In this document: in pieces, positions 13,510 to 25,095 of the stretch | Layout: every line of letters starts with the position of its first letter | Numbering within the stretch: position 1 is the first letter of the stretch | Assembly (NCBI GenBank): GCA_026120185.1 | Contig: JANUWF010002061.1 | Coordinates: 2,790,001-2,854,000 of the forward strand | Reading direction: 5' to 3' | DNA length: 64,000 nucleotides | Origin: Voacanga thouarsii | Lineage: Eukaryota; Streptophyta; Magnoliopsida; Gentianales; Apocynaceae | Notes under the pieces: generated by a model | What the model saw: only the letters and a program-made list of their open reading frames with translations | Told to the model about the DNA's origin: nothing | The model's database searches: none | Program-made: the position numbers and the translations under genes

Positions 13510-14801
13510 ACAACTCCACAATAATAGTCTATGGAATCGCAATTGTCTCCTCTTAATTTCTTCTAATACTTTTTCAATTTTAAGAAAAATATATTGTAAT
13601 ATACTTGATAACATTGACATCTATTGGGAAAAAAATTATCATACTTATTATGATTTTCTTTTGTCTCTGCATTGTTACTTTATTGATTGTTTATTTAAAG
13701 ATTTAAGAAAATATAGGAGTTCATGTTGAGATATAAAAACTTCAGATGAAAGTACAAATACTCGTGTAAAGTATTAAAGTCATCTTTAGTTTTTTACCAT
13801 TTTCCTATAATTATCCAAAAAACATAGGCAGACCTTTCTAGATATGCTCAATCCATGGTTTTAAGAATCTCTCCGATTTAATCATATAATTAATTAGTTA
13901 TTTACCGTTCGAATATAAATTTTATGATGTACTTGGGTTTTATGATTTTGAATTTTATAGAGAATTTATAAATTCAAAAATCAACATTACAAATTACTTA
14001 TAACGAATAATAAAATTGTTAATTTTTTACAAATAAAATTCATTTCTATTATATCTATTTTTCATTAAATAATTAAAGTATTATTCTTTTAAAAAAGAAT
14101 TATAAAAGAAATAGAGATTTTAATCTTAAAAAAAATATTTTCTTACTATATTTTTCTAATTTTAAATGGAAGTCATGCCGTTCAAAAATGTCTCAACCAA
14201 TGATCAAACGATCTTTCTACTTAAAAAAAGAAGAAAAAAAAAAGCAAGTAGTCTCTGAATGTCAGGTCAAGGGTTCAAATATCACTTTAGTCAATTACAT
14301 TATTACTTTATTAAAGTGAGATTATACATAAATTTATATGACTATAAGTTTAAAAGGATAGAATTTACTAAGTGCATACCTAAAAGGGTAGCAGTTGCGG
14401 GTTTCTCTTATATCTACAGAAGAGAGTGGTCTATAACTTCTAAAATTAGTGAGGTAAAGTTTGGATACTATGATTATAAAAAAAAAAATCTAAAAACAAC
14501 GGAAAAAAAATACAGCCATATAAGGTGTCAAATTAGTGAATCCTCGTGGAGAGTGGAGACTGAATGTATCACTGAGGTATAATGTCAAACACATAAAGTC
14601 TACAATGGGGTGCGACTGTGCCGGGAAATCTATATATATATAGAGATAGATATATATATATATAATAGGAATTACAGAAGTTTCTTATTACAACACATGG
14701 CATGTTCCTGTATTGAAAGTGGCACTGTTTTAGAGTTTTTTTTTTTTTCTTGGTGAAGAAATTTTAAAAGTTTTTTTTTTTAAATATTAGAGTTATGTTA
14801 G
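13510..14801. other. AT-rich intergenic stretch
   Basis: No convincing gene. An open frame at 14259-14582 has low-complexity composition and no recognisable domain. It begins near a GGTTCAAAT box that could be a SINE B-box remnant. A (TA)n-rich hairpin-like run lies at 14630-14662. Confidence 0.5.
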
Positions 14802-17054
14802 TGTTATGCCCTAGAGGCAATGACTTGTACATTATATATGGCATATTTTATTTTAATAAAAGACATTATTTATCTTACAATTTCTTTTATTTACTTTTGG
14901 ATAAAATAACTATTAGATAAAGTTTATAGTACAACACTGTGTTAAGAAAATTATAATAGATATCATGATATGAAATTCCTACTACACTGTATAGTGTTGT
15001 ACTTAAATAGTCCTTGGTCATAGTATTAATGAGACTGGACATCATTAATGCGTTAAGATTAGTATGTGTTAGACTTTCTGATTTGATCATGCGAGGGTTC
15101 TCATATTCGTGAGTATTGAGATACTCAAAGTTAACACATGAATACTTGTTAACGAAACAAGTACATCAGATGACCTAGTTATGAGATAATCACATTGATA
15201 ATTATGTAGTGACAGTGATATAATCTCAATATAGCAAACGTGCAAGTATCCTTAAATTTGAGATCTCTCAAGGTACTTTGTTTGCTGAGCATTGTGCTTT
15301 GATTCCAATCTCTAGAGCCAGATCGAGGGCCGCCTATGAGATGGATATTGGGTACATTGTGAGGTAAACGAAAGTAGTTGAGATGGTCAATAAAAGATTC
15401 ACCACTCCTAATAGTAGGGGTGAATATCTCACGACTACTTGTAAGAATTATTACTCAACAAGTCCTTGGCCAAGGCGATTGTGTATTGGAAACAGTTCTA
15501 ATTGATACACATCTAGAGAAGTGGGTTCCTAGTATAAGTACTATTATATTCGGGTCAGAATTAATATATTCTGGAGGAGTTAGCACTAATTTTGTACTCC
15601 AAACTAAATAAAATATTGTATGGTGAAATAAGTTAATTGTACTGTAGTTTGTTATTGAAGGGTTCATGCCAAGCCACTTGACTTCCTGGACTCTTGGGTA
15701 GTCATGATGTATTGCTAGATACTGTTTATAATTTGGGAATATGGGTTTATTAATTGATAAATTAATAAACTAATCCTGATTAGAATTAATATGATTAACT
15801 CTAATTAATTATGAATTATTAATCTCAAATACGTTTTGATTAATTCATATTCGCTACCAATTAATTGAGAAACCTAATAGGTCATACACAATAGAGGACT
15901 ATATACTCAAGATGTTATTTGATAACATAGTGGGGTTAATTGCGAGAAAGATAAGTTGTTGTGGCCAAATTATAAGTAGTTATAATTTATGGACCAAATT
16001 ATAATTATGAGAACTTGATGTTTCCAATTACAATGAAGGAATTTTAACTGTTTTAGAATTCTCAATCTGGGAATACGAGTTTATTAATTGATGAATTAAT
16101 AAACCAATCCTGATTAGAATTAATATGATTAATTCTAATTAATTATGGATTATTAATCTCAAAGACGTTTGGATTAATTCATATTCGCTACCAATTAATT
16201 GGGAAATCTAATAGGTCATACACAATAGAAGATTATATACTCAATATGTTATTTGATAACATAGTATGGTTAATTGCGAGAAAGAGAAGTTGTTGTGGCT
16301 AAATTATAAGTAGTTATAATTTATGGGCCAAATTATAATTGTGAGAGCTTGATATTTCCAATTACAATTAAGGAATTCTAACTGTTTTAGAATTCTCAAT
16401 TGGAGTATTTTTCTAGCAGATTTCGTGTAATATATAGAGGATACATGCACAAAATTTATGTGTAATGTAAGACATGAAAAACAACTCCAAACCCTAGGGC
16501 AACTCACGACATTCTTTCTTCTCTCTCTCTCGTTGATATTGATCATAACCTTAGCCGCCATTGTTGTTTATGCTAGCACAGAAGTCTTGGTGCTTGAGTG
16601 TTCCTTCGTGTGGATTTCTATTAGAGATAATCACACACTGTGATTATAGTTGTTGAACATTCAACTTTCGTGATGTTTGACCAAGAGGATTGCTGGATCA
16701 CGCCTCGACTTGAAGAACAAAATTTATGTTCTTCAGACGATCATAGAAAGGTAAAAAGCTGTTACCTTTGTTCTCTATATGTCTTGTTTTCCTCACATAT
16801 GCAGATCTTGAGATGGTATCTCGTTTTATTTTTTCGCTGTGCCATATATGATTTGCATGTGAGATACCCGATAGGTTATCTGAATTCAGATAAGATAGTC
16901 GTAATCAAAATTCAATGAATTCAGATAAGATGGAAGTAATCGGAATTATTTGAATTTATATAAGATAGACGTAATCAAAGTTACGTCCACCATTGCCACC
17001 AAAGGTAACCTTTAATCGTCCGCGACAAGATCATCAAACAGGTTTTTTTTAACA
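14802..17054 (+). mobile_element. Large LTR, solo or truncated, SIRE/Tork-like organisation
   Basis: Begins TGTTATGCCCTAGAGGCAAT and ends TAACA after GGTTTTTTT, as in long plant copia LTRs. A promoter-like AATATATAGAGGATAC lies near 16430, followed by a pyrimidine run and the phrase GTTCCTTCGTGTGGAT typical of such LTR leaders. No primer-binding site (TGGTATCAGAGC type) follows and the flanks GTTAG/TTTTT do not match. It is therefore a solo LTR with an eroded flank or a truncated copy. Protein-length open frames within it are incidental. Confidence 0.65.
15732..16400 (+). repeat. Tandem duplication of about 333 bp inside the LTR
   Basis: Unit 1 is about 15732-16064 and unit 2 about 16065-16400. 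Both carry TTTATTAATTGAT, GGTCATACACAATAGA, TTGCGAGAAAGA and AATTATAAGTAGTTATAATT in the same order with a few percent differences. This is a direct repeat internal to the LTR. Confidence 0.9.
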
Positions 17055-17699
17055 TTTTTCCTTTTTTTTCCCTGTTATTTGATGCCAATTGCTGATAAAG
17101 ATGCTGGAACTCTAGCACCAAGATTGGGGTATTTTGTGATGAATTTTACAGAAGTATCATATTTCAAACACGAAACAAATGAGTAAGAAGCCAATAAATT
17201 ATTAGTTGTTTGTGTATCTGGATTCCAATTCAGTGACCAGACTATATATGTAATTCAATTTTATTTTGCCTCATGCACCTTTTCTTGTTGTGTTACAGTT
17301 TGGAGCTAAATTACATTTCTGGTATTTCTGAAGTTAAAGTAGAAGATGACATTTTCGTTATCTCATGATTATATGTTTATACTCAATATTGTATGGTGTT
17401 GGAGTACAAAGATGTATGTGCTGTAGTATTGAGTAATCCTACCATATCTATAGCAGGCCAAATATTATTTGTGATGCCAAGGATTGAATAAGAATCATTT
17501 TCATGTTCACTTCTCCAAAGAAGAAAATAGGGAGGAAAAGATCTCTTTCTTACTTTTGTAAACTAACTGAATCTTGAGGTTCATAGGTTCTTGCAATTGT
17601 CAACAGGTAGTAATTGAATCTAGACAAAAATGATATATTGCATATGTGGTAGGTATTGAATGGAGCTTAGACAATGACGCATCAAATGCCACCGTCTTG
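17055..17699 (+). other. Unassigned stretch with two short protein-like frames
   Basis: Two short frames look more protein-like than their surroundings: about 17083-17185 (MPIADKDAGTLAPRLGYFVM...) and about 17303-17370 (LELNYISGISEVKVEDDIF...). Neither could be assigned to a family. They may be further captured or degraded exon pieces next to the MON2-like fragment. Confidence 0.3.
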
Positions 17700-18017
17700 A
17701 TTGCAAGTGAAGCACATGCAATAACATTATCAATCGAGGGATTATTGGGAGTCGTTTTCATTGTGGCTACTTTGACAGATGAGGCAATTGATCTCAGTGA
17801 GGTATGACTATGAGTAAAGTCCTGGCTATTTCTTGCTTCTTTATATCTTTCACTGGCTAATCTTGGTTTCTTCATTATTGAGCACTTAGATTGAATCCTT
17901 GAGATGTGATTCTGATCCACCAGCAAAATGTACTGGGAGAACTGCCATTCTTTGTGTTTCAATGGTTGATTCAATGTGGTTGACTATATTGGATGCTTTG
18001 TCCCTTATCCTGACAAA
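17700..18017 (+). pseudogene. MON2-like gene fragment, two exons
   Basis: MON2 homologues are large HEAT/ARM-repeat proteins related to Sec7 ARF-GEFs and act at the trans-Golgi/endosome. Two exon-like blocks are present. 17700-17801 encodes IASEAHAITLSIEGLLG and ends FIVATLTDEAIDLSE at a GT donor. 17890 to about 18017 encodes RCDSDPPAKCTGRTA and then SMVDSMWLTILDALSLILT. Both match my recollection of plant MON2 homologue consecutive exons, in phase, with an intron between. Nothing upstream or downstream continues the roughly 1600-residue protein, and the second block runs into TAG at its end. It is therefore a captured or relict fragment. Confidence 0.7.
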
Positions 18018-18078
18018 GTAGGTATAAGTGTCATATAATGTCCATATTGATGATAGGAGTACCTAATACCCCACTTCC

Positions 18079-18970
18079 ATGCCAATTGCTGTTATTGACC
18101 TTGAGGAAGATGCACCTGCGAAAGAAGGTAGCAATTCAAGCCTTCAGTTTTATCTCCCATTAATTTTGGATGGACTTTGCGTATCTCTGCAACTGAATTT
18201 CTTTTGCTTTAATGATCTACAGTGATCGGGAAGAGTTTGGCAGGATCAGGAAACATTGAAAATGAACAGAAGAAAACAGGTGAGACTGAATCGGATGCTC
18301 AGGGATCAACTCTCCTCCTCGAGTTCAGCTATTCCAAGCATGGATCGACTCTGTGAGGAGCTTTCTTGCGCTGTAAGTGTTACAGTATCCATCCCTATTC
18401 TCCAATATCCCTGGATTGATCACCCATCATAAGTCTAAATCTTCAACATTTCAATATTTGGTAATTTTGCAAGAGCACTTTGGTTGTTTCACAATTCATA
18501 TGAGGTCCATTGATTTGGCAGATATGTTTGGAGATCTGTTTTAAACCCAGCACCACTCCTTGTGGGCATAGGTGTATCATCCATTAACTATTGAAACTAG
18601 GCAGTGCTAGTAATTATTAATTGATCATTGTTTACGAGCAATTTTTCTTGGTAATTGCAGTTTTTGCAAAAAATGTTTGAGATCTGCTGCTGACAAATGT
18701 GGAAAGCGATGCCCTAAATGCAAGCAGCTCATCAGGTACTCTTTTGTTGGAACAGTAACTTTTAAGCAAGATTTGCCAACCTTACACTTGAAAAGGCTTC
18801 AGATGATTATAATATACCACCATAGAATGAGAATGACTTAGTCCAGCACCGGAAGGTCATGCACTGTGAACACAGTTCTTTGGAACACAATTCAACTGCC
18901 ATTTCCCCAAGAAATTGAAACAAGAAAAGCATCTGGCGATGAACATGATTGTGTATTTAGGATCTCATAA
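18079..18970 (+). pseudogene. C3HC4 RING-finger protein gene, frameshifted or with a short start
   Basis: Likely RING-type E3 ubiquitin ligase. Exons: 18079-18127 (MPIAVIDLEEDAPAKE), 18223-18372, 18522-18571, 18661-18735, 18847-18970. The last three code the RING in phase: SCAICLEICF, TPCGHSFCKKCL, CGKRCPKC. All eight zinc ligands are present. The tail GRSCTVNTVLWNTIQ runs to TAA at 18968-18970. Within exon 2 the frame from the upstream exon runs into TGA (18354-18356), while the frame needed for the RING is one base off, near 18300. Either a one-base indel broke the gene or translation begins at an internal ATG (MDRLCEELSCA) at 18341. The neighbouring MON2 fragment and Helitron end favour a captured fragment. 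Confidence 0.7.
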
Positions 18971-19250
18971 TGTTATGCAAAGATTATAAGATTATACCAT
19001 TCTTATTTGATTAATATTATTCATTTTTTCACTGTTTCCTTTTTTCTTATTGGTGGAGAATAATTCTTGCTGAGCTTTTACATGTTCATTCATTTATGTA
19101 TTTTGACAAGTTAGCATTATTTTCTAAAAATATATCCTAAAAGAAAAAAAAATCAATTACATATGTAACTATTAAAACCCTTTTATCAAATACATCAAAA
19201 AATAAATTTCATAATGTATTTATAATTTAAAGAAAATAAATATATTCATT

Positions 19251-19274
19251 CCGTGCATCGCAAGGGTAACAACC

Positions 19275-19278
<4 letters not shown>
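19251..19278 (+). mobile_element. Helitron-like 3' terminus
   Basis: A short imperfect hairpin, CCGTGC-atc-GCAAGG, lies at 19251-19265. It is followed about ten bases later by CTAG (19274-19277) and a T. This is the standard plant Helitron 3' end: hairpin plus CTRR, inserted before T. The 5' TC end is not located. If it lies left of 17700, the element carries the MON2 and RING pieces. Confidence 0.6.

Positions 19279-19279
<1 letters not shown>

Positions 19280-19351
<72 letters not shown>
19280..19351. repeat. (TA)n microsatellite, about 36 units
   Basis: A perfect TA run directly after the Helitron-like CTAGT end. Long TA tracts are common at Helitron 5' starts and are also mutable and hard to assemble, so the exact length is uncertain. 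Confidence 0.95.
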
Positions 19352-19352
<1 letters not shown>

Positions 19353-19353
<1 letters not shown>

Positions 19354-19500
19354 AGTTGAAGAGAAAGACACGTGGAAGTATTATAAGGTGACACGTGGCT
19401 AAATAAAATTTTTTATATATATAAAAGTCGAAAAGAAAGTCTACTATTACGACACGTGGAAGCATTATAAAGTGACACGTGACTAAACAAAATTTTTTTA
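19353..19500 (+). repeat. Two tandem copies of a G-box-bearing repeat
   Basis: Two units of about 70-80 bp share GAAxAGAAAG, CACGTGGAAG, ATTATAA, GTGACACGTG, CTAAA and AAAATTTTTT. CACGTG occurs at 19369, 19392, 19453 and 19476. The style resembles the 5' part of non-autonomous Helitrons, so a second small element may start here. A CTAGG near 19829 after an AT-rich body could be its eroded 3' end. Confidence 0.6.
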
Positions 19501-22500
19501 AAAGAAAAATAAAATTATATTTGAATTTATTTAAAATCTTAATTAATTAAAGTAATTAATAAAATATATATGTATTTAATATTAATACATTAAAATGTGT
19601 GATTATTTAAATATTATATAAATTAATACATTAAAATATGTGATTATTTGAGTACTATATATATATATTCAATATTAATATATTGAAATGTATGAGTCTT
19701 TAAATACTTTCTAAATTTATTTTAAAATCTTAACTAATTAAATAATTAATTAAATTAATATATATTTAATATTAATATATTAAATATTAATAATATAACA
19801 ACTCTTGTAACGTAGGGAACATCAACCTAGGCAAATTCAGAAATGCGGAAGGTGAGATAGAGTGCCAAAATTCGGTCATAAAATATAATAAAAACCGGAA
19901 ATAGTTGCGTGTCCAAAACAATGCCTGGGTTGACCAAGTCAACAAGACATTTACATGACCATAGGGGATCCCGCACTATCTGTAAAAAAAAAAACAAAAA
20001 CAAAAGAATCTGCGGAGACTATTGATGGAAATGCCTATTCTAATATATTGGCGTGTTCTTTTGTACATATTCCTCCACCGCATGTATGGTAAAAGAGTTG
20101 GTAATAAGTCACATAAAATCAATAGATTTATAAAATTCTGCTTATATATTTTATTAGTACTACTTTTAGTTAATTTCTATTACTCCCTCCTTTTTTTTTT
20201 TTAATAAAAATCAATCAACATCCTCAAATTTTACCTTATCTTCTTTCTTTTCCTCCCAAATCTTTCAATCCAAAGACAGAATTAGGAGGCGTATACCCTC
20301 CAAAAATTTTCAAACTATTACAATTTATTTTTTAAAATTTAAAATTTTTAAGAATTTTTTTTTAATTTTATATTTCATCGGCCTACAATTTTTTTCCATA
20401 AATCATAACAATATCCTTCAATATATAATTTTATATAACTTGTCTTTCATTGACAAATTCCTAATTCTATCCGTATGAACTTTCTTTTATTTGGATAACG
20501 CTCCTTAACTTGCCTCTCAATTCTTGTTTTGGATAAGGTTCCATTACGAGCTTCCCCATATATCATTTTATATAAGTTACCCCTCAATCTCAAATTCCTG
20601 ATTTCGCCATTGTGAACTTTTTTTTTTTCAAATTTCTAATTCTGTCCTGGTGAACTTTCTTTTCTTGGATAATGAGCACCCCACAACCCTGCTATGGGGA
20701 CCTTATAAGTTCTTGATCCCATTCTTGTAATTTTTTTTATAATACTTTATTACGAGTGCCTCACAACCCTTGATATGGGGATCTATAAGTTCTTGATTCC
20801 GTCCTTGTAAACTTTTTTTTTAGATAACACTCCATCACGAGTGTCCCTACAATCTTACTTTGTTGATCTTGTAAAAGATATGTAAATCGCGATATATATA
20901 ATATAAAGTCAAGAATTCTATAACCGTACAAAGATAATGCTATCTACCGACTCATCACTCGTTGCTATGTCATATGTTGTGGGGATGTTCGTGAACTTTC
21001 TTTCTTCTAAAATTATGCAGTATATGTGGTCATATATCTAAAAATAGAATTTACAAGTTTAATTTCGCAAGAAACTCAAATTCGGCTTCTGCTGCATCAT
21101 TGGGCTATTCCGAAGATGATAGTAATCAATGGCCGCCATATATTCTGTGCAGGTCCGGAGGTATTTGTAGGAACGGAAGGTGCAGGCCATTGCCGAAGAT
21201 CAAGCAATATTTTGAGAATAGATATTGGCTCCTTTTGAAAAGGATCGCTTATCCTATTTGAGGTATCTGGTATCGATTTACTTCACCACTATATGCTGAC
21301 AATTTTTTTTTCCAAAAGCCGCATCCATCATTAGTCGGTATTACAATATTCAGCTTCCTACCAACAATTTAAGAATAAAAATAAAATACTATTAAATATT
21401 CATAAAAATATATATAACTTAATTTATACAATAAAATTGGAACGAATTATAAAAATAAAAGTAGTGTAAGTTGGATTAGGGTTGAAGTATCTCTTAATTC
21501 TATTTAAAGTGATTTACACTATTATAAAATAATTTAATTAATATAATATATATTTTTTACTACGATCTATGTAAATTGATATAACATGTATCATATCATC
21601 TCTAAAAAACAATTGTTTAACCTCTATTGTTACAAAGCTCACATATGTTATAAATTTTAGGAGAGTTAAAAACTCTTAACCTCATACAAACCTTTCCTCA
21701 AGCTTATTCCGACCCCTATATAACCCCTATAGATGTAGTAGGTAGACAGATATAACCCTATATATAGATAGTTTAGGGAAGTTGTAACAATCAAATAATT
21801 ACTATATTAACTCTGACTACTTATTACAAAATATTTATAACTTCCAAGTTCCAACGACATAGAACATAATAATATATCTTGTGGCATCCGTACGAATAAT
21901 GAGGATAATTAGTTAAATTTTATTTTTATTAAAATACTCCAACAATTACCATATTCTAAGATCTCTCATGGCTACGGCGGCTGATTCTTCTCCCCTTTGT
22001 CTCTTGCAAATATTGTCCATCTTTTGATGCCTTCTTTTTGAAAACCTTAGAAAAATCTATACGTGAACAACTAAAACGCTAACCACTTATAAACTCATCT
22101 GATCCAATGTATTAGAACTGCATCAGACAAGTTAATCAAATATACTCAATGATTAAGCTAGTTAACTTAGAAAGCCACAAATTTTTGATAAGAATCGGTC
22201 ATTTTTTAATTTGAATTCATCTGGTCTTATTATTGAAAAAAATTCATCAAATAATCTTAGTGTATTCGTAGAATATGTTTTTATATAATACAATAGTAAA
22301 AATGTAAAAATATATTCGTTAAATACATAAATCAGATAAATATTTCAAATTAAAAAAAAAAAGGTTTTATTCTTGTCAAAAACACAACAGAAATGTCAGT
22401 TCAACTTGGAAGCTGCCGTGAAAAGAAGTCTTTAGCAATATTCTTATGGGAAGAAAAGGAAACTGGTACCGGTAGGTCCCTGTCTCCTTTGGACGAAGTT

Positions 22501-23104
22501 AAGATAATAAAAAGCAGTGGACTCAGAACATACAACTCACAATGATGGACAAGTTTTCTGGTTAAAGTAATCGATCAATGGTCATCATGTGCTTGGATTT
22601 TACCTTTCTCTCGCTACCTTTGTTCTTCTTTTCTATTGATATAGAACCCTGATCAATTCTACCAAGACTAGTGATCTAATTCAACGGAAATGATATATAG
22701 AGTAGTCCCAGGCATACCTAACTCTGTAAAAAGATGGCCAATCTTTTGTTTTCTCCTTTTCCTGCTAAATTAAATGGAATTTTATTGTTTCCCAAGTACA
22801 ATAGTATATGCATGTTGAATCAAAAAGTTGGTGTTCTTGCCGTTTTGATTAGGCCATCAAATGTATATTGTGTGAATGAGGCATAGAGATAGAGTCACGT
22901 GTGGGTTTTGCAAAAGACCCCTCCGCTAAATGGAAAGGACTGGTAGAGGTATTGGATTCGTTGTCTCTTGATCATGATATATGATTCTTTAGACCAGTAT
23001 ATATATTAATTAATCATATCCTTTCTTATCTTCTGCATTTGGTTGCTTGAAACCATTAATAATTCACACTCTTTCCAAGACACATAACTATGCTGTTTCT
23101 GCCA
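19501..23104. other. AT-rich intergenic region
   Basis: No confirmed gene. It holds the degenerate minisatellite listed separately (20455-20880). It also holds a short open frame about 21070-21237 with NSNSASAASLGYSEDDSNQW and YILCRSGGICRNGRCRPLP, which I could not assign. The rest is low-complexity AT-rich DNA. Confidence 0.5.
20455..20880 (+). repeat. Degenerate minisatellite, about five units
   Basis: Units of roughly 60-110 bp share the order TTCCGTCCTTGTAAACTTT, GGATAACACTCC, ATTACGAG, CCCCACAACCCT, ATGGGGATCT, ATAAGTTCTTGAT with many substitutions and gaps. Copies start near 20463, 20521, 20610-20638, 20716 and 20797. Confidence 0.6.
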
Positions 23105-23114
23105 CTATAAAGAG
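23105..23114 (+). promoter_or_regulatory. TATA box of the microRNA gene
   Basis: CTATAAAGAG lies about 65 bases before the predicted hairpin base. This is compatible with RNA polymerase II transcription of a primary microRNA starting near 23135-23145. Confidence 0.5.
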
Positions 23115-23169
23115 CCCTGATCAGGAACCGTTCTCTTTATCAAGGAAACTTCCTCACAAGAAGAAGAAA

Positions 23170-23310
23170 CAAGATTCTTGAGAAGCAGACATGGCGTGAT
23201 ACTGATCTCGGCTCATCATCATCACATTCTGTTTTCTGCCAAGGGTTTAAAGAAGATGAGCCGAATCAATATCACTCTTGTATGCTTTTCCTCTTCAGAT
23301 CTTCTTAGGC
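23170..23310 (+). ncRNA. MIR479/MIR171-family microRNA precursor
   Basis: The 5' arm 23195-23217 reads CGTGATACTGATC then TCGGCTCATC. The 3' arm 23255-23276 reads GATGAGCCGAATC then AATATCACT. They pair over about 21 bases with one bulge and one mismatch. The stem extends outward (GAAGCAGACATGG with GTATGCTTTTCC) and the loop is about 37 bases. From memory the 5' arm closely resembles miR479 of poplar and citrus. The 3' arm resembles miR171 (TGAGCCG...CAATATCAC), whose targets are GRAS/SCL6 transcripts. Which arm is mature, and whether it is expressed, needs small-RNA data. No protein frame here is convincing. Confidence 0.72.
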
Positions 23311-25095
23311 AGTCGGGTATATATTTCATTCCCGGCCTTTCTTGCTCCATCTTCTCCATTGTTGCTTGAGGTGTACTTACAGGTTTCTGGTACCACTAGG
23401 GCTAGCAAATCAGATCCAGCAATATCATATGACAGCATGCCACCTGACAAAAATATGACCTCATACAAGAGATCCAGATATGAACAAAGTCAACGGGATG
23501 GATTGCACTGAATCACCTGCAAGTTTTTCAACATTTTTCCCGTGTCCCTCTAGCTGCTTATCTTCTCTCTGAGATTTGGTCAACACAGGTACATTTCTCC
23601 ATAGATGAATGGATACTTTGCGTTCTGAAATCTTATAAATAGATTTATGACATTTCCTAGCTCGTTAGTACGCTATCATTTATCAATCAATGCATGCAGA
23701 TGCTAATATAAACACCTAAACCTTCTTCTTGTGCTTGATTATCTGAGGCCGATTCCTCCAATTTTCTTGACAAGTAAAGCTTCCACACAGATCACCAGTA
23801 TTATAGTCCAATACTGTTCATAATCTTGAAGTAGCATTGGTAATCCCAGTGCTAACTTATTCTAGTTCTCACATCGATCAAGCAGGGTCCTAAATGGTAG
23901 AGAGGTCTATTGAAATATTCATCATTTTAGCAGGGGGGATGTGTGTTTTTCACGTTTATTCTTTCATAGCTGATTGGATTTTTGAATACGAGCAGATCCT
24001 ATATCTAAAATCCCAATTAACAAAAGCTTAATTGAGCCTGTGAATGCCTCGTTTAACAGTACCAAATAAAGAGAATCTGGCCTGCAACTCAGATGACTAC
24101 CTTGCTTGCCAGTTTCCTATATGTAGCTTTGACGAAATCAAAAGCATGCAGCACAGGGATTTCTTATCGTGCAAGCAATTGAATTGTAATTAAAATCTAA
24201 AAGCAAGGTGAAGAAAAATATTTCTGCGACTTCCTCTCGTGTTTTTCAAGCCATGGCAGATTGAATAAAACATTTATAAAAATAAATAAATAAAACCCTT
24301 CATGTATCTAAATTTGCATAAGTAAATCTATAACACATTACTTATAATTGATGTTGTGATACACACGTGTGAAATATGGTCAGAAAAAGTAGAATCCTAT
24401 CGTGTAGCGGGAGGCCCATCTGGATTATAATTGTTATTTTATTTTATTGAAACAGTGAATATTTCTATATGAAATACGACTGTACAATGATAGATGCTAC
24501 TGTTATATGTTAACACCGAAAGGTCACCGCTTGACTATTGGTGGTTTAATGACCTTTCCCTGACGTCACTTTCCATTTTTATATTACCCGAGCGGCCAAA
24601 TGCTAAGAAAAAGCTTGTCACCATTTTTTCTTTTTTAAGGTAAAAGCTTGTCGAGTTTAACATAAAAGAAATACTCCTTCAATATTGGATGGATCTTGAT
24701 CACTTAAGTGAGTTAGAGAATCTCATAAATTAAATATCGATCTTGGTAGAAGTTTTTATAAGGAATTTAATTACATTTTTTCCAATAATTTTTTCTATAA
24801 AAGCAAGTCATTCTTAATAGTATATGATAAATTGAATCCCTAATTAATTAAAATGGTGAAGTTGTTAATTAGTTGGACCCGCATATTTAATTTTTCTTTG
24901 AATATTCAAAAGTAGTTTTCAATTAATTAGATTAGAAGACGATGATCACTGTCCCAACCAAATCAAGCACACAGAAATAAAAGTTGGTGGTTTGTCTTTA
25001 GTTACGCACGCATTCTTTTCCAAGATACTTTATCTTTCCTTAGCTAAGCTAAAGTGGCCGTCCTAAAATATAAGTATTCGACACTTCGTTGTTGG
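23311..25095. other. Intergenic region before the complete copia element
   Basis: Probably includes the remainder of the primary microRNA transcript (to perhaps 23600). No gene, RNA or clear repeat was recognised further on. Bases 25091-25095 (GTTGG) are the left target-site duplication of the next element. Confidence 0.5.

Noticed and set aside
14259..14582. 107-residue frame and tRNA-like GGTTCAAAT box
   Set aside because: No domain and low-complexity composition. A lone B-box-like string without a cloverleaf is not enough for a tRNA or a SINE.
17600..17974. 124-residue open frame on the minus strand
   Set aside because: It overlaps the plus-strand MON2-like exons, which have clear family similarity and splice sites. 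The minus frame matches nothing recognisable.
19274..19465. Open frame across the (TA)n tract
   Set aside because: Its tyrosine/isoleucine-only sequence is a product of the dinucleotide repeat.
23178..23511. Two short coding frames in the microRNA region
   Set aside because: They run through the hairpin arms and lack any domain. The paired arms and family motif explain this sequence better.
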